64,000 bases of DNA from JBPOFM01 sp051252455 (GCA_051252455.1 JBPOFM010000003.1:62001-126000), one strand, 5' to 3'. Positions 25,975-36,575 are shown, counted from the first letter of the stretch. Notes: generated by a model not told the origin, from the letters alone. Numbers and translations: made by a program.

Positions 25975-27888
25975 ATGACAAAAGGAAATATCAATGTTTC
26001 AGTAGAAAACATCTTCCCACTGATTAAAAAATTTCTATATAGCGACCACGAAATCTTTTTACGTGAGCTGATAAGTAATGCAACCGACGCAACTCTAAAA
26101 TTAAAACATCTTACCAGTATAGGTGAAGCGTCTGTTGAATACGGCAATCCTGTCATCGAAGTAAAAATTGATAAGGAAGGCAAAAAATTGCATATCAAAG
26201 ACCAAGGAATTGGAATGACTGCGGAAGAAGTTGAAAAATATATCAACCAAATCGCATTTTCCGGTGCTGAAGAGTTTTTAGACAAATACAAAGATTCAGG
26301 GAAAGATGCTGGAATCATCGGACATTTTGGTCTTGGATTCTACTCTGCATTTATGGTTGCCGAAAAAGTGGAAATCATTACAAAATCGTTCAAGGAAGAT
26401 ACCGTTGGTGCACATTGGACTTGTGATGGTTCACCAGAGTTTACATTAGAACCAGCTGACAAAACAGAACGAGGTACTGAAATCATTCTTCACATTGCAG
26501 AAGATTCAACAGAGTTTCTAGAAGAATCAAAAATCAGTGGTTTGTTGACGAAGTACAACAAATTTATGCCAATCCCAATTAAATTTGGGACGAAAGAAAT
26601 CAATGACCCTGATCATAAGCCTGAAACAAAAAAAGATAAGGACGGCAAAGAAACCAAAGAACCTCAAAAGAAAATATCAGTAGATAATATTATCAACATT
26701 CCAAATCCTGCGTGGACCAAACAACCTGCAGATTTAAAGGATGAAGATTATAAATCGTTCTACCGCGAGTTGTACCCGATGCAATTTGAAGAGCCCTTAT
26801 TTCATATCCACTTGAATGTCGATTATCCGTTCAATTTGACAGGAATTCTATATTTCCCGAAAATGACACAGGATTTAAACATTCAAAAAGATAAAATTCA
26901 GTTATACCAAAATCAGGTGTTCGTTACGGATAATGTGGAAGGTATTGTACCAGAATTTCTGACCATGTTGCGTGGTGTGATTGACTCTCCAGATATCCCA
27001 TTGAACGTATCACGTAGTTACTTACAAGCGGATGGCGCTGTGAAAAAGATTTCATCGTACATCACTCGTAAGGTGGCTGACAAATTGAAATCACTTTTCA
27101 ACGAAAACCGTGAAGATTTCGAAAAGAAATGGAACGACATTAAAATTGTGATTGAATACGGAATGCTATCGGAAGACAAGTTCTTCGAAAAGGCAGATGC
27201 TTTTGCATTATACCCAACGGTTGACAAGAAATATTACATTTATGACGAATTGATTGCGAAAATCAAGGAAAATCAAACGGACAAAGATGGTAAACTCGTG
27301 ATTTTGTATGCGTCCAATGAAGATGCACAACATAGCTATATTGAAGCTGCACAAGCAAAAGGTTATGAAGTTCTCTTGTTAGATTCTCCAATTATTTCAC
27401 ATTTGATGCAGAAATTGGAATCGAGTAAAGAGAACATTTCATTCGTACGTGTAGATGCTGACAATGTGGACAAATTGATTCAAAAAGAGGAAACTACGAT
27501 TTCGAAATTATCTGATGAAGAATCAAAAACTTTAGAAGAGATCTTGAAAGAAGCCATTCCATCCGAAAAATTCATGGTTCAGTTGGAAGCAATGGATAGC
27601 GATGCGTCACCATTCATCATTACGCAGCCAGAATTTATGCGTCGTATGAAAGAAATGCAAGCCACAGGTGGTGGAGGCATGTTCGGGATGGGCAATATGC
27701 CAGAAATGTATAATTTGGTTGTGAACACCAATTCTGAATTGGTTGGCGAAATTTTGAACACCAAGACCAAGAAGAAACAGGAACGTTTGATTTCTCAAAG
27801 TTTGGATTTGGCGAGACTATCTCAAGGTTTACTGAAAGGTAAGGAATTGAGTGATTTTATTAAGAGAAGTTATGAGATGATTAAATAG
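25975..27888 (+). CDS. htpG: molecular chaperone HtpG (Hsp90)
   Basis: HtpG of 637 residues. The N-terminal ATPase domain has DHEIFLRELISNATDATLKL and DQGIGMTAEEVEKYI, with GIIGHFGLGFYSAFMV closing the lid. A charged linker near 208-232 (ETKKDKDGKETKEPQKK) is long and lysine-rich. The middle domain has SRSYLQADGAVKKISSYI, and the C-terminal dimerisation part is present. The frame opens at a GTG (25951), but the ATG at 25975 begins the conserved MTKGNINVSVENIFP. It diverges from fabH and is followed by a strong terminator, so it is monocistronic and probably heat-inducible. Confidence 0.95.
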   Translation: MTKGNINVSVENIFPLIKKFLYSDHEIFLRELISNATDATLKLKHLTSIGEASVEYGNPVIEVKIDKEGKKLHIKDQGIGMTAEEVEKYINQIAFSGAEEFLDKYKDSGKDAGIIGHFGLGFYSAFMVAEKVEIITKSFKEDTVGAHWTCDGSPEFTLEPADKTERGTEIILHIAEDSTEFLEESKISGLLTKYNKFMPIPIKFGTKEINDPDHKPETKKDKDGKETKEPQKKISVDNIINIPNPAWTKQPADLKDEDYKSFYRELYPMQFEEPLFHIHLNVDYPFNLTGILYFPKMTQDLNIQKDKIQLYQNQVFVTDNVEGIVPEFLTMLRGVIDSPDIPLNVSRSYLQADGAVKKISSYITRKVADKLKSLFNENREDFEKKWNDIKIVIEYGMLSEDKFFEKADAFALYPTVDKKYYIYDELIAKIKENQTDKDGKLVILYASNEDAQHSYIEAAQAKGYEVLLLDSPIISHLMQKLESSKENISFVRVDADNVDKLIQKEETTISKLSDEESKTLEEILKEAIPSEKFMVQLEAMDSDASPFIITQPEFMRRMKEMQATGGGGMFGMGNMPEMYNLVVNTNSELVGEILNTKTKKKQERLISQSLDLARLSQGLLKGKELSDFIKRSYEMIK

Positions 27889-27920
27889 ATTCAAGAGCCA
27901 AGTGCATAGAATCAAGATTA

Positions 27921-27953
27921 AAAACCACCTTGTGAAAATAAGGTGGTTTTTTT
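27921..27953 (+). terminator. intrinsic terminator of htpG
   Basis: AAAACCACCTT and AAGGTGGTTTT pair over 11 bp around an 8-base loop, followed by further T. It lies 33 bp past the htpG stop. Confidence 0.85.
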
Positions 27954-28131
27954 GTGGATGATACTAAATAAGGGATTAGTTCCACGTATGGTTTTAGTGA
28001 AATGAAAAGACTAACTTCGTTTAAGGTCTGATATAAAACATTGAAACGATTTCATAGCAATATAGTCTAACGACCCAACCAAATCCCAAATTAATCAACC
28101 TCATCAATATAGTTCTCCGACTCAATTGAGT

Positions 28132-28139
28132 TACCTTTG
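28132..28139 (+). promoter_or_regulatory. -7 promoter element of the FUSC gene
   Basis: TACCTTTG matches TAnnTTTG exactly. The predicted start is near 28144, about 15 bases before the TTG start codon at 28159. No -33 TTG was seen at the right spacing. Confidence 0.55.
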
Positions 28140-28158
28140 CAGACAAATAAAAACTTAA

Positions 28159-30417
28159 TTGAACGCGCATCTCAAACAACTGGAACTATACTTTAAAAGC
28201 ACCAATTTCGATCGTGCGCTGCGACTTGGCGTCGCTATTCTGGTGCCTTTTGCAATGCTTTATTTTTTGGGATATTTTGAATACGCAGCAGCCATTGTTG
28301 TGGGTGCTTTTTTAAATGCACCTGGCGATATTCCGGGGAGTGTTACACGTAAGGTCAAAGCCATCCTCATCAGTATTGGGTTGACGATGGTCATAACATC
28401 TATTATTCTGTTTGTCAAGCCCTATTTACCTGTTTTGATTGTTGCTATTGCATTCATATCATTTGCAGTGTCATTTATCTCCATTTATGGATTTCGGGCG
28501 TCTTTGGTTTCGTTTTCGGGATTACTTGCGATGGTGTTGGGTTTTGCTGTTGTCAAAGAAACACCTCGAGAAATCTTATTACATGTATTGTTGATGGGTA
28601 TTGGCGGACTTTGGTATCTATTGGTATCATTTATTTTTCAGCGATTGGCGCCTAAAAAAGATGACAACCAATTACTCTCGGACACTTTGCTTCTGATTGG
28701 TCAATATTTAAAATTGCGCGCTAAATTACTGACCAAGAAAACAATGCGTGATGACATATTAAAGCAAACTTTTGTGCTTCAAAATCAAATCAACGAAAAG
28801 CACGAAACCTTACGGGAAGCTTTGCTTCTCGAACGCAAGCGTTCTGGTCGCTCCCATTCTGAAGAAAAACAATTGCTCATTTTTCTTTCAACGATCAACA
28901 TTTTCGAGTTGATTGAAGCGAAACATTTAGATTACAAAACGATTGACCAGATTTTTGGTAATCGGAAAGAATTCCTTAAACCTGCAAAAAAGCTCAACAA
29001 TACCATGGGCAATCATCTCATCCGACTCTCGGAACTGCTGATTCAAAAGGATAAAATTCCAAATAAAGGAAACTTGTTGAAAGCCTTGTCAAACGCACAG
29101 GACGCCATTGCAGCTTATGTGGAAGAAGTCAAACTCCCAGAAGCTCGAGAAGGTGCATTGGTCTTGCAAAATCTTTACGATTACCAAGAACAATTATTAC
29201 AAGAAATCAGGGCTATTCGACGTGTCATGGCCAATGTTAAAGGTGCTTCCGTAGTACCTGTCAAGCGACAAGATTCAAAGTTATTTCTAACACTTCAGGA
29301 ATATAGTTTTGATGTGATTGTACAGAATTTTAGTATGAATTGTTCGATGTTCCGACATTCCCTAAGATTTACGGTCGCAATGGTATTTGCCTATTTATTG
29401 GGGACTTTTTTAGATATTCAAAACACCTATTGGATTCTGTTGACCATCATCGTCATCATGCGACCTAGCTTCGGACTGACAAAAGAACGATCCAAAGACC
29501 GAATCATTGGCACGCTGATTGGCGCAGTCGTCGCCATAGGGATTGTGCTCATCACTCATAACCTTATTGTATATGGAATTTTAGGTTTTGTATCCTTAAT
29601 TCTCGCCTTTTCGTTAATTCAACAAAATTACAAATGGGCTGCCGCGTTGATTACGATTAGTATTGTTTTTGTGTATTCCTTAATGAACCCAAATGCTTTT
29701 GAAGTGATTCAATATCGTGTGCTAGATACCGTTATTGGTGCAAGCATTGCTGTGGTTGCCAACTATGTTATTTTTCCTAGTTGGGAAGCCGACAATCTCA
29801 AATCGGTGCTCATAAATATTCTGGAAAAAAATCAAGCATATCTTCTGGCGACACAAGCTTTGTATCATGACAAAACAGAGCATAAACTTACCTACAATAT
29901 TGCACGAAAAGACACATTCTTGGGAATAAGCAATTTGAACGCTGCCTTTCAACGTTTGACACAAGATCCTAAATCAAAACAAAAAGAGTATCAGTTGATT
30001 TATGAAATGGTGACTCTCAATCAGACAATTGTTTCCGCGATTGCTTCCATTGGAAGTTTTATCATCAACCATAATACGACTCCTGTCTCGAAAGAGTCAG
30101 ACCTGCTCTTTTCAACCGTTTCAAATACTTTGGAAGCCTGCTATTCTATTTTAGAACATTCAAAATTTAATAGTGTAGAAGAAGATATCTCAATAAAAGC
30201 TGCGGAAGAAACCTTATTGAAACACTATCAAAAACTTTCGAAGCAAAGAGACGAAAATATTGAGAAGGGTGAAGGCAAATTAAAACAAGACGCTTTGCAT
30301 CAATTACAGGAAGCCTATTTAATTGCCAACCACTTGAGTTGGTTAAAAACTTTATCACAAAACTTGAAAAAAGTGACTTTAAAATATGATCAGTCCATTT
30401 CCAAAGAAGTTTCCTAA
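28159..30417 (+). CDS. FUSC-family inner-membrane transporter (YccS-like)
   Basis: A 752-residue membrane protein with two hydrophobic blocks of about five or six segments each, at 15-150 and 390-540. They are separated by a soluble helical region, and another soluble helical tail follows. This is the FUSC/YccS/YhfK pattern, thought to export aromatic acids or similar compounds. WILLTIIVIMRPSFGLTKERSKDR at the start of the second block is the classic family signature. The start is TTG at 28159, supported by the -7 element 20 bp upstream; the next ATG would cut into the first membrane helix. It is followed by a serine hydrolase after 117 bp. Confidence 0.85.
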   Translation: MNAHLKQLELYFKSTNFDRALRLGVAILVPFAMLYFLGYFEYAAAIVVGAFLNAPGDIPGSVTRKVKAILISIGLTMVITSIILFVKPYLPVLIVAIAFISFAVSFISIYGFRASLVSFSGLLAMVLGFAVVKETPREILLHVLLMGIGGLWYLLVSFIFQRLAPKKDDNQLLSDTLLLIGQYLKLRAKLLTKKTMRDDILKQTFVLQNQINEKHETLREALLLERKRSGRSHSEEKQLLIFLSTINIFELIEAKHLDYKTIDQIFGNRKEFLKPAKKLNNTMGNHLIRLSELLIQKDKIPNKGNLLKALSNAQDAIAAYVEEVKLPEAREGALVLQNLYDYQEQLLQEIRAIRRVMANVKGASVVPVKRQDSKLFLTLQEYSFDVIVQNFSMNCSMFRHSLRFTVAMVFAYLLGTFLDIQNTYWILLTIIVIMRPSFGLTKERSKDRIIGTLIGAVVAIGIVLITHNLIVYGILGFVSLILAFSLIQQNYKWAAALITISIVFVYSLMNPNAFEVIQYRVLDTVIGASIAVVANYVIFPSWEADNLKSVLINILEKNQAYLLATQALYHDKTEHKLTYNIARKDTFLGISNLNAAFQRLTQDPKSKQKEYQLIYEMVTLNQTIVSAIASIGSFIINHNTTPVSKESDLLFSTVSNTLEACYSILEHSKFNSVEEDISIKAAEETLLKHYQKLSKQRDENIEKGEGKLKQDALHQLQEAYLIANHLSWLKTLSQNLKKVTLKYDQSISKEVS

Positions 30418-30534
30418 AATTCATACTTTTAATTTGGACTGAAATTGACAAAGTTTTGTAACGGCTTGTAACCAAACACGTTTTAACTCGTCTTTTAATC
30501 GTATATTAACATCAATCATTTAAAAATCAACCAC

Positions 30535-32190
30535 ATGAAACCAACACAGTCCATTAAAATCCTATTACTTTTCATTATTATTTCTTGTTCCCAATTCTCT
30601 ATTAAAGCTCAAAAATTGGATCAAAAAATTGACGAACTCCTCCGGTCCGAATATCCATCCGACGGTCCTGGCGTTTCCTTTTTAATCGCTAAAGACGGAA
30701 AAACCATTTATCAAAAAGCATTCGGAATGGCCAATTTGGAATTAAACGTTCCAATGACAACAAAAAATGTTTTCGAAATTGGTTCTATCACTAAACAATT
30801 TACTGCAGTTGCAATTTTAATGCTCGAAGAACAAGGAAAATTAAAAGTAGAAGATGATATTACAAAATACATTGAAGATTATCCAACTACTGGTAAGACG
30901 ATTACAATTCATCAATTATTGAATCATACGTCTGGTATTAGAAGTTATACCTCAATGCCAAGCTTTATGTCCCTCGCGAGAACTGACATGAGTCCCACAG
31001 AGCTGATTGATGCTTTTAAAAATGAACCCATAGATTTCGAACCAGGCGATAAATTTTTATACAATAATTCGGGTTACATCTTGTTAGGACATATAATTGA
31101 AGTCGTTTCTGGTCAAACTTATGCAGATTTCATTGAGAAGTCTATTTTTGAGAAACTAGGCATGACATCATCTTCTTACGGGAGTATGATTAGTATTGTT
31201 CCTAACAGAGCCTCTGGCTATTCTGAAACTGAAAACGGATATAAAAATGCTGCTTATTTAAGCCTGACTTTGCCATATGCTGCCGGCTCCATCATGTCAA
31301 CCACTGATGATTTACTAATATGGCAAAATGCATTGAACACGTACAAACTCATCAAAAAAGAGAGTTATGAAAAAGCCATTCAAGGTTCAACCTTGAATAA
31401 CGGCGAACACATTCCGTATGGTTATGGTTTAGGTGAAGATACTATAAATGGCTCCCCAAGTATTCAACACGGAGGCGGAATTTTTGGTTATACCACCATG
31501 GGAATTTATTTACCCGAAGAAAAAATCTTCGTTTCGGGTTTAACCAATTGCGATTGCAAGGACATCACAGGGATCACCACCAAAATTGCGGCTTTTGCCA
31601 TCGGAAAACCATTTCCAGATAAGAAGGACGCTATTAAATTGACTGATGATGAACAGAAAAAATGGGTTGGCGCCTATCAATTTAATGAGAATGTAGTAAG
31701 ATATATAACTCTAGAAAATGGTCAACTCTTTAGTCAACGTGAAGGCAGTACGAAATTGGAAATCTATCCATTGACAGCCGTTAATTTTATATTTGAAAAT
31801 GGTACGACATCATATCTTTTTTCAGAAAAAAACGGGAAGCGAACAGTTGATATGAAAAATGGCGGGACTACAGAATCAGGCAGCGAAACCGATAAAATTC
31901 CAGCGGTCGAAAAAACTGCCATATCTTTATCACAAGAAATTCTAGGTCAATATATAGGCAAATATGAGTTGGCTCCTGCAGCAATTCTTGAAGTCACAAC
32001 GAAGGACAGTCAAATATTTGCGCAACTCACAGGGCAACCACAATTTGAAATTTTTCCAGAGAAAGATGACGTGTTTTTTCTTAAGGTCGTTGCAGCACAA
32101 TTGGTTTTCAACCGAGATCAAAATGGCAAAGTTACAGGCGTGACCCTCAATCAAGCTGGACGACAGATGCCTGCCAAAAAAATAGAATAA
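30535..32190 (+). CDS. exported serine hydrolase, class C beta-lactamase / DD-peptidase family
   Basis: A 551-residue exported protein with a signal peptide ending FSIKAQ. The catalytic domain carries SITK (SxxK) in FEIGSITKQFTAVAI, YNN (YxN) in FLYNNSGYILLGHIIE and HGGG in SIQHGGGIFGY, all three motifs of the penicillin-binding-protein-like serine hydrolases. After residue 380 come two repeats of a small beta domain of the DUF3471 kind (KKWVGAYQFNENVVRYI and LGQYIGKYELAPAAILEV). Such proteins act on peptidoglycan peptides or D-amino-acid peptides, or as esterases. It differs from the lipoprotein hydrolase at 4224. It is followed by a shared terminator. Confidence 0.87.
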   Translation: MKPTQSIKILLLFIIISCSQFSIKAQKLDQKIDELLRSEYPSDGPGVSFLIAKDGKTIYQKAFGMANLELNVPMTTKNVFEIGSITKQFTAVAILMLEEQGKLKVEDDITKYIEDYPTTGKTITIHQLLNHTSGIRSYTSMPSFMSLARTDMSPTELIDAFKNEPIDFEPGDKFLYNNSGYILLGHIIEVVSGQTYADFIEKSIFEKLGMTSSSYGSMISIVPNRASGYSETENGYKNAAYLSLTLPYAAGSIMSTTDDLLIWQNALNTYKLIKKESYEKAIQGSTLNNGEHIPYGYGLGEDTINGSPSIQHGGGIFGYTTMGIYLPEEKIFVSGLTNCDCKDITGITTKIAAFAIGKPFPDKKDAIKLTDDEQKKWVGAYQFNENVVRYITLENGQLFSQREGSTKLEIYPLTAVNFIFENGTTSYLFSEKNGKRTVDMKNGGTTESGSETDKIPAVEKTAISLSQEILGQYIGKYELAPAAILEVTTKDSQIFAQLTGQPQFEIFPEKDDVFFLKVVAAQLVFNRDQNGKVTGVTLNQAGRQMPAKKIE

Positions 32191-32234
32191 TGGGAACAGC
32201 AAAATTCCTTTGTTTAAAAATCAACCAGAATTAA

Positions 32235-32265
32235 AAAGACCGTCTAAATAATTTAGACGGTCTTT
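32235..32265. terminator. bidirectional terminator between convergent genes
   Basis: Two perfect 15-bp arms (AAAGACCGTCTAAAT and its complement) are separated by one base. It separates the serine hydrolase from the convergent T9SS protein. Confidence 0.85.
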
Positions 32266-32287
32266 AATTTCGGATTAGAAATAAAGA

Positions 32288-35266
32288 TTATTTCTTAATT
32301 ACTTTATGGGTAAACGTATTCCCATTGATGGTCGATTTCATTACATATGTACCGTTACTCAATTCTGACATATTCAGAGTCATATTCAATGCATTTGGAC
32401 GAAGTGTCAAAACTTCTTGACCTAACATATTGAATAAGGAAACTGTCTCTATGGGTTGTTGTGCTTTAGCATACAGTATGTTTGATGTTGGGTTTGGATA
32501 ATAATTAAACCCAGCCGATACCACATCATCTATTGACAAGACAGCGCAAGTAACATCTGCAATCCATCCAGTTTCTGGCACACTCGAATCCGATCTAAAC
32601 CTGATAGTCAAAGCACCTGAAGCGTCCGTAGATGTAAATGCATCACCAACCGAAAGTAAATTAGCAGCTACAGAAGGTACACCTCCATCTCCACTCTGTT
32701 CGCCACATAATGTTTGAGCAAGCACTGGGGATGTTGTTGTAGGTCCATTATAAATAGACATATAATCCCAACATCCACCTATGGTTCCTGTCGCTGTGGC
32801 AGTTTCAATATCCACATATGTAAATGTGATTGTTACCGCATCACCACTGTTATCTGGAACAATCGTGGTTGTAATATCTTCACTGTTACCATATCCCGCA
32901 GCGGTTCCGCCTGAATCTGTAAACTGACCGCCACATTGAGGTGGTAAAGGACTGGTTGAGAAGGAAAGCATTGTCATTTCTGACGAAGTTCCTAAAGCAC
33001 CACAATCCGCAGTAATGTAGGCGTCGTAAGCCGAATCAGCAACTAAACCTGAAGCTGTAGTAGATAATGTTCCTGACGCCACGTTTTCAGTATAAACAGG
33101 TGTATCTGTCAATGGATCAGCACCAGCGTCGAAAACAGATAAAATATATCCACTTGACGCATCCGCAATTACATCCCAACTAAAATCTGCTGTTTCTGTT
33201 GTAACATTGGAAACTGTAAAATTTTCCACCGGAGGGCAATCTGGTCCTGTATAAACTTCAATACAAAAGGTACCTACTGTTCCAGCATAGCCACTTACTT
33301 GAATATAATAAGTCTCTCCTGGCGTTAAAACAGTTTCATCCAATTCTAAAATAGAATTGAAAATAATAACCTCGCCACTATCTTGATCACAACCTAAAGC
33401 TGCTCCTAAAGTTGAAGCATCTGCACAGTCGGTAGGAGCAGCATATACTGCAATTTCTGTATCCGCATTTGTAGCGGGCTCGATATCTGTTGTAATCAAT
33501 ACACGTCCGTTAGCAGGCGCCACAAAGGAAAACCATACAGTACTTTGAGCACCACCATTAAAACAATCACCTTCAGGCTCACCAACTTCCGTGGTTGCAT
33601 CCACATTTGAATAGGCAGCACCTGAACAAGTTTCATCAAGCGTTAATGGTATCGCATTACACAGCGCATCGTTGGCAGGCGTCGTAGTAAAGGTGATTTT
33701 AATAGCATTGGAAAAACCATTGGCATCGCAATCTGCCGTTAAATAAGCATCATAAGTTACATTTCCTGTCAGTCCTGTTGCTGTGTCGGCAAGTGTTCCA
33801 GAAGGTATAGTGTTCGTATAAATTGGTGTATCAGTATCAGGATCGTCACCTGCTAAAAATACTGACAACACATATCCATTGGAAGCTTCTGCTACTGCAG
33901 TCCACGTAAAATCGGCCGTCGTATCAAATACCGCATCTACGACAAAATTTTGTGGATCAGGACACGATATAGCAAGCGATAATTCAAAATCAAACGGCGC
34001 TTCACCATTCGCATCATCCCATTCAATATAATATGTGGTACCGCTTACGACACTAATATCAACCGTTGACGTATCATCAGTTCCGCTATTATCATCTGAT
34101 CCAATACAAACTAACGCATTGCAATCATCATTGTATACTGAAACTCGAGTATCTACACCTGCACTTCCAGCCAAATCTGAACTGATCGTTAAGGTTCCGG
34201 AATTTCCAGCAGTATATTTATACCATATGGCGTCAGTTGCTCCAGAAAAACAAATATTTGAAGCTCCAGCGCTATTATTGATTATGCCGTCTTCAACATT
34301 GGTAATACCCAATCTAACATTTACTGCTTCCTCACATGAGAAATTTTCCAGTGGACCTCCTAGAACAGACGACCATCCTAGTTGAGCTCCACCTGCCACT
34401 GTCGGGGCAATAGTACCGATCAAGGTTGTATTTCCCGTTGTTCTATCTAAAATACGAAGCTCTGCTAAAAAATTAGTATTATTGAAAGCTGCTAAATAAA
34501 CAGTATCCGTCAGTGAATCATAATACATTCCTTGTCCAAAATTGGCATCAAAACCTATAGCTCCGAGAAGAGTAGCTGCACCCGTCGCCAAATTCACAGA
34601 ATAAGCTGAATCGTCGGCAACATCATAGACATAACCAATTCCAGCATCATCTATGGCCAATGCAATGGCGAGTCCGCCGCCCCCTAAAGCTCCAATTAGA
34701 GACACGGATGGTACTGTAGGATCCACACTGTAAAGATTAACACCATCAACACCATACAGATTCCCACTTGAATCGTATTCCAATCCATTCAAACTTCCAC
34801 CACCAGGAACCCCTAAACTTCCCATGTTGGTAAAAACACCAGACAGAACATCGAATGAATACATAATGCCGCCACTATCCACCATATAACCAATCGTGTT
34901 ATTTGTTGGATCAATCGCTCCTGCACCTTCAAAATCAGCAGTGCCAGAACCACCTGAAATCGTTGTGAAATCTGCTGGTGCTCCAGTACTGTAAGATCCA
35001 TATCCCAATGCAGTAGCTTCTGTACCATAAGCAAGCGTTAGAGATCCTCGAAAGGTATTCAATTGAATCGGATTTGTTCTGCTTTGTAAATAGATTTGAA
35101 TTTCATTTACTTCAGAAGTGGTGAAATAATCCAGGATGCTTCCTTGATTCGTTTCTAAATTTTGATACGCCTCCATGAGGTCATCAATGGGCCTGTTTTG
35201 CGCATATGACTGTATAAAGGTCATAAAGCAAAAAATGCATGTAAGTAACAATGTAGTTTTTTTCAT
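32288..35266 (-). CDS. large secreted multidomain protein with CUB-like and T9SS sorting domains
   Basis: A 992-residue exported protein with a signal peptide ending SYAQ. Residues 90-310 look like a beta-propeller (repeated GxxYxVDPxxxxVxLIG patterns). Two pre-peptidase-like beta domains (NDALCNAIPLTLDETCSG, plus one near 310) alternate with two fibronectin-III-like repeats (CPDPQNFVVDAVFDTTADF; CPPVENFTVSNVTTETADF). A CUB-like domain follows from CGGQFTDSGGTAAGYGNSED. The C-terminus FNYYPNPTSNILYAKAQQ to THKVIKK is a type A T9SS sorting signal. It is probably an adhesin or binding protein on the surface, since no enzyme motif is visible. It stands alone between a terminator and a divergent operon. 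Confidence 0.85.
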   Translation of the reverse strand: MKKTTLLLTCIFCFMTFIQSYAQNRPIDDLMEAYQNLETNQGSILDYFTTSEVNEIQIYLQSRTNPIQLNTFRGSLTLAYGTEATALGYGSYSTGAPADFTTISGGSGTADFEGAGAIDPTNNTIGYMVDSGGIMYSFDVLSGVFTNMGSLGVPGGGSLNGLEYDSSGNLYGVDGVNLYSVDPTVPSVSLIGALGGGGLAIALAIDDAGIGYVYDVADDSAYSVNLATGAATLLGAIGFDANFGQGMYYDSLTDTVYLAAFNNTNFLAELRILDRTTGNTTLIGTIAPTVAGGAQLGWSSVLGGPLENFSCEEAVNVRLGITNVEDGIINNSAGASNICFSGATDAIWYKYTAGNSGTLTISSDLAGSAGVDTRVSVYNDDCNALVCIGSDDNSGTDDTSTVDISVVSGTTYYIEWDDANGEAPFDFELSLAISCPDPQNFVVDAVFDTTADFTWTAVAEASNGYVLSVFLAGDDPDTDTPIYTNTIPSGTLADTATGLTGNVTYDAYLTADCDANGFSNAIKITFTTTPANDALCNAIPLTLDETCSGAAYSNVDATTEVGEPEGDCFNGGAQSTVWFSFVAPANGRVLITTDIEPATNADTEIAVYAAPTDCADASTLGAALGCDQDSGEVIIFNSILELDETVLTPGETYYIQVSGYAGTVGTFCIEVYTGPDCPPVENFTVSNVTTETADFSWDVIADASSGYILSVFDAGADPLTDTPVYTENVASGTLSTTASGLVADSAYDAYITADCGALGTSSEMTMLSFSTSPLPPQCGGQFTDSGGTAAGYGNSEDITTTIVPDNSGDAVTITFTYVDIETATATGTIGGCWDYMSIYNGPTTTSPVLAQTLCGEQSGDGGVPSVAANLLSVGDAFTSTDASGALTIRFRSDSSVPETGWIADVTCAVLSIDDVVSAGFNYYPNPTSNILYAKAQQPIETVSLFNMLGQEVLTLRPNALNMTLNMSELSNGTYVMKSTINGNTFTHKVIKK

Positions 35267-35454
35267 AATACTTTAAGTTTTAAATGATTTCGTTTCTAAA
35301 TTTACAAAAATTAAAACGTTCATTATTTTTTACATTGTTAAAATTTATGGCCAATAGTATATTCTGGATTAAAATTTACTATAGCTATTGATCTCTCTAA
35401 TCGTTCGTTGGACGTCTCCAATTTGGTTATATATAAATTTTTAAACAGCGATTA

Positions 35455-35485
35455 TTGTTTTTGAACAATTTAAAATTTACCTTAG
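35455..35485 (+). promoter_or_regulatory. promoter of the kinase-like gene and pyc operon
   Basis: TTG (35455-35457), 20 bases, then TACCTTAG (35478-35485) is close to TTG-N19-TAnnTTTG. The start would be about 14 bases before the GTG at 35504, which supports that start codon. Confidence 0.5.
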
Positions 35486-35503
35486 AGCGAATCGCAAAAA
35501 CCA

Positions 35504-36565
35504 GTGGACAAAAAGCTAATTTCCAAGAAAAAACCAGCCTATCCGATAAGCAAATTGTTGTCGGAATATTTAACAACGCAAGGCCGTAATATCAAAATTC
35601 CGATTTTTTATGATGATTTGTTGCGCTTTCAGGGTGCCATCCAAATTTTAGACGCTAATGACAATGATACCCTTTGGATCAGTTGCTATTTTGCCGAACA
35701 TGAAAGGGATGAAATTGAGTTCAGTCTTAAGCAGATGTATTCCATTTTACATTCCGATGGAAGTGACACTATTTTACCCTATTTAAATATTGATAGTATT
35801 GATTTTTGCACATTTGGAAACACCAAACCCTTCCGAATAAAGGTTCGAAATATCTTGAATGACAACTATATTTTCCTTTATATCAAAAAAGCAGATGCCT
35901 CACGTATTTATGGGTTGGAATTAGAACATATCCTCTCTCCAAACCATATCAATTTTTTGGTTCACAAAGACACCTTGATCGAGGAGCATATTTCTGGAAT
36001 TCCTGGCGATACGTTTATCGCCGAACATCTAGATAAGATATCGGAACAAGATAAACGTGCCTTGGCTAAAGAATTTGTAAAATTTAACGAACGTTGTTTT
36101 GTACGTCTACTCGCGGATATGAGATCCTATAATTATGTGATCGTTATCACTCACGACTTTGACAGAATCCAATACAGAATTCGAGCTGTTGATTTTGACC
36201 AACAGAGTTATGAAGGGAATCCAAAAGTCTACAAACCTCAATTTCTCAAGGAGAATAACGCTTTAGTGGATTTAAGTATTAGGGTTTTGGCGCAAGAATC
36301 GATCGAACAATATGAAAAGGAAGAACGCTCTTTACTAGCCAAACGTGCCACAAGCGAACATGAACGTTTAGAACATCTTATTGAGTGTATGAAACAAGAT
36401 GAAATCTCTACACCCGAAAAAATAAAACAGCTGAAAATGGGATTGTTTGCACTCACGGGTGACGTCGAGTTTAAACGCGCCAAAAACATGGGGCAATTAT
36501 TAAGCGCCGCTCTTAATTTTATCATTAGAAATTACCAAAACGAAAATCCATATATCATTAAATAA
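35504..36565 (+). CDS. unknown cytosolic protein with kinase-like motifs, upstream of pyc
   Basis: I do not recognise the family of this 353-residue protein. It has no signal peptide or membrane helix. From about 100 on, several parts resemble atypical kinases: a strand with lysines IFLYIKKADASRIYGLELEH, which could be the nucleotide-binding Lys and helix C Glu; HDFDR near the middle; and IRAVDFDQQ like a metal-binding DFD loop. This is a pattern-level inference. The C-terminus (260-353) is helical and charged. It starts at GTG 35504, just after a promoter; the upstream frame stops at 35483. It ends 10 bp before the pyruvate carboxylase ATG, so the two are one transcription unit. Confidence 0.6.
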   Translation: MDKKLISKKKPAYPISKLLSEYLTTQGRNIKIPIFYDDLLRFQGAIQILDANDNDTLWISCYFAEHERDEIEFSLKQMYSILHSDGSDTILPYLNIDSIDFCTFGNTKPFRIKVRNILNDNYIFLYIKKADASRIYGLELEHILSPNHINFLVHKDTLIEEHISGIPGDTFIAEHLDKISEQDKRALAKEFVKFNERCFVRLLADMRSYNYVIVITHDFDRIQYRIRAVDFDQQSYEGNPKVYKPQFLKENNALVDLSIRVLAQESIEQYEKEERSLLAKRATSEHERLEHLIECMKQDEISTPEKIKQLKMGLFALTGDVEFKRAKNMGQLLSAALNFIIRNYQNENPYIIK

Positions 36566-36575
36566 TACCATAAAA

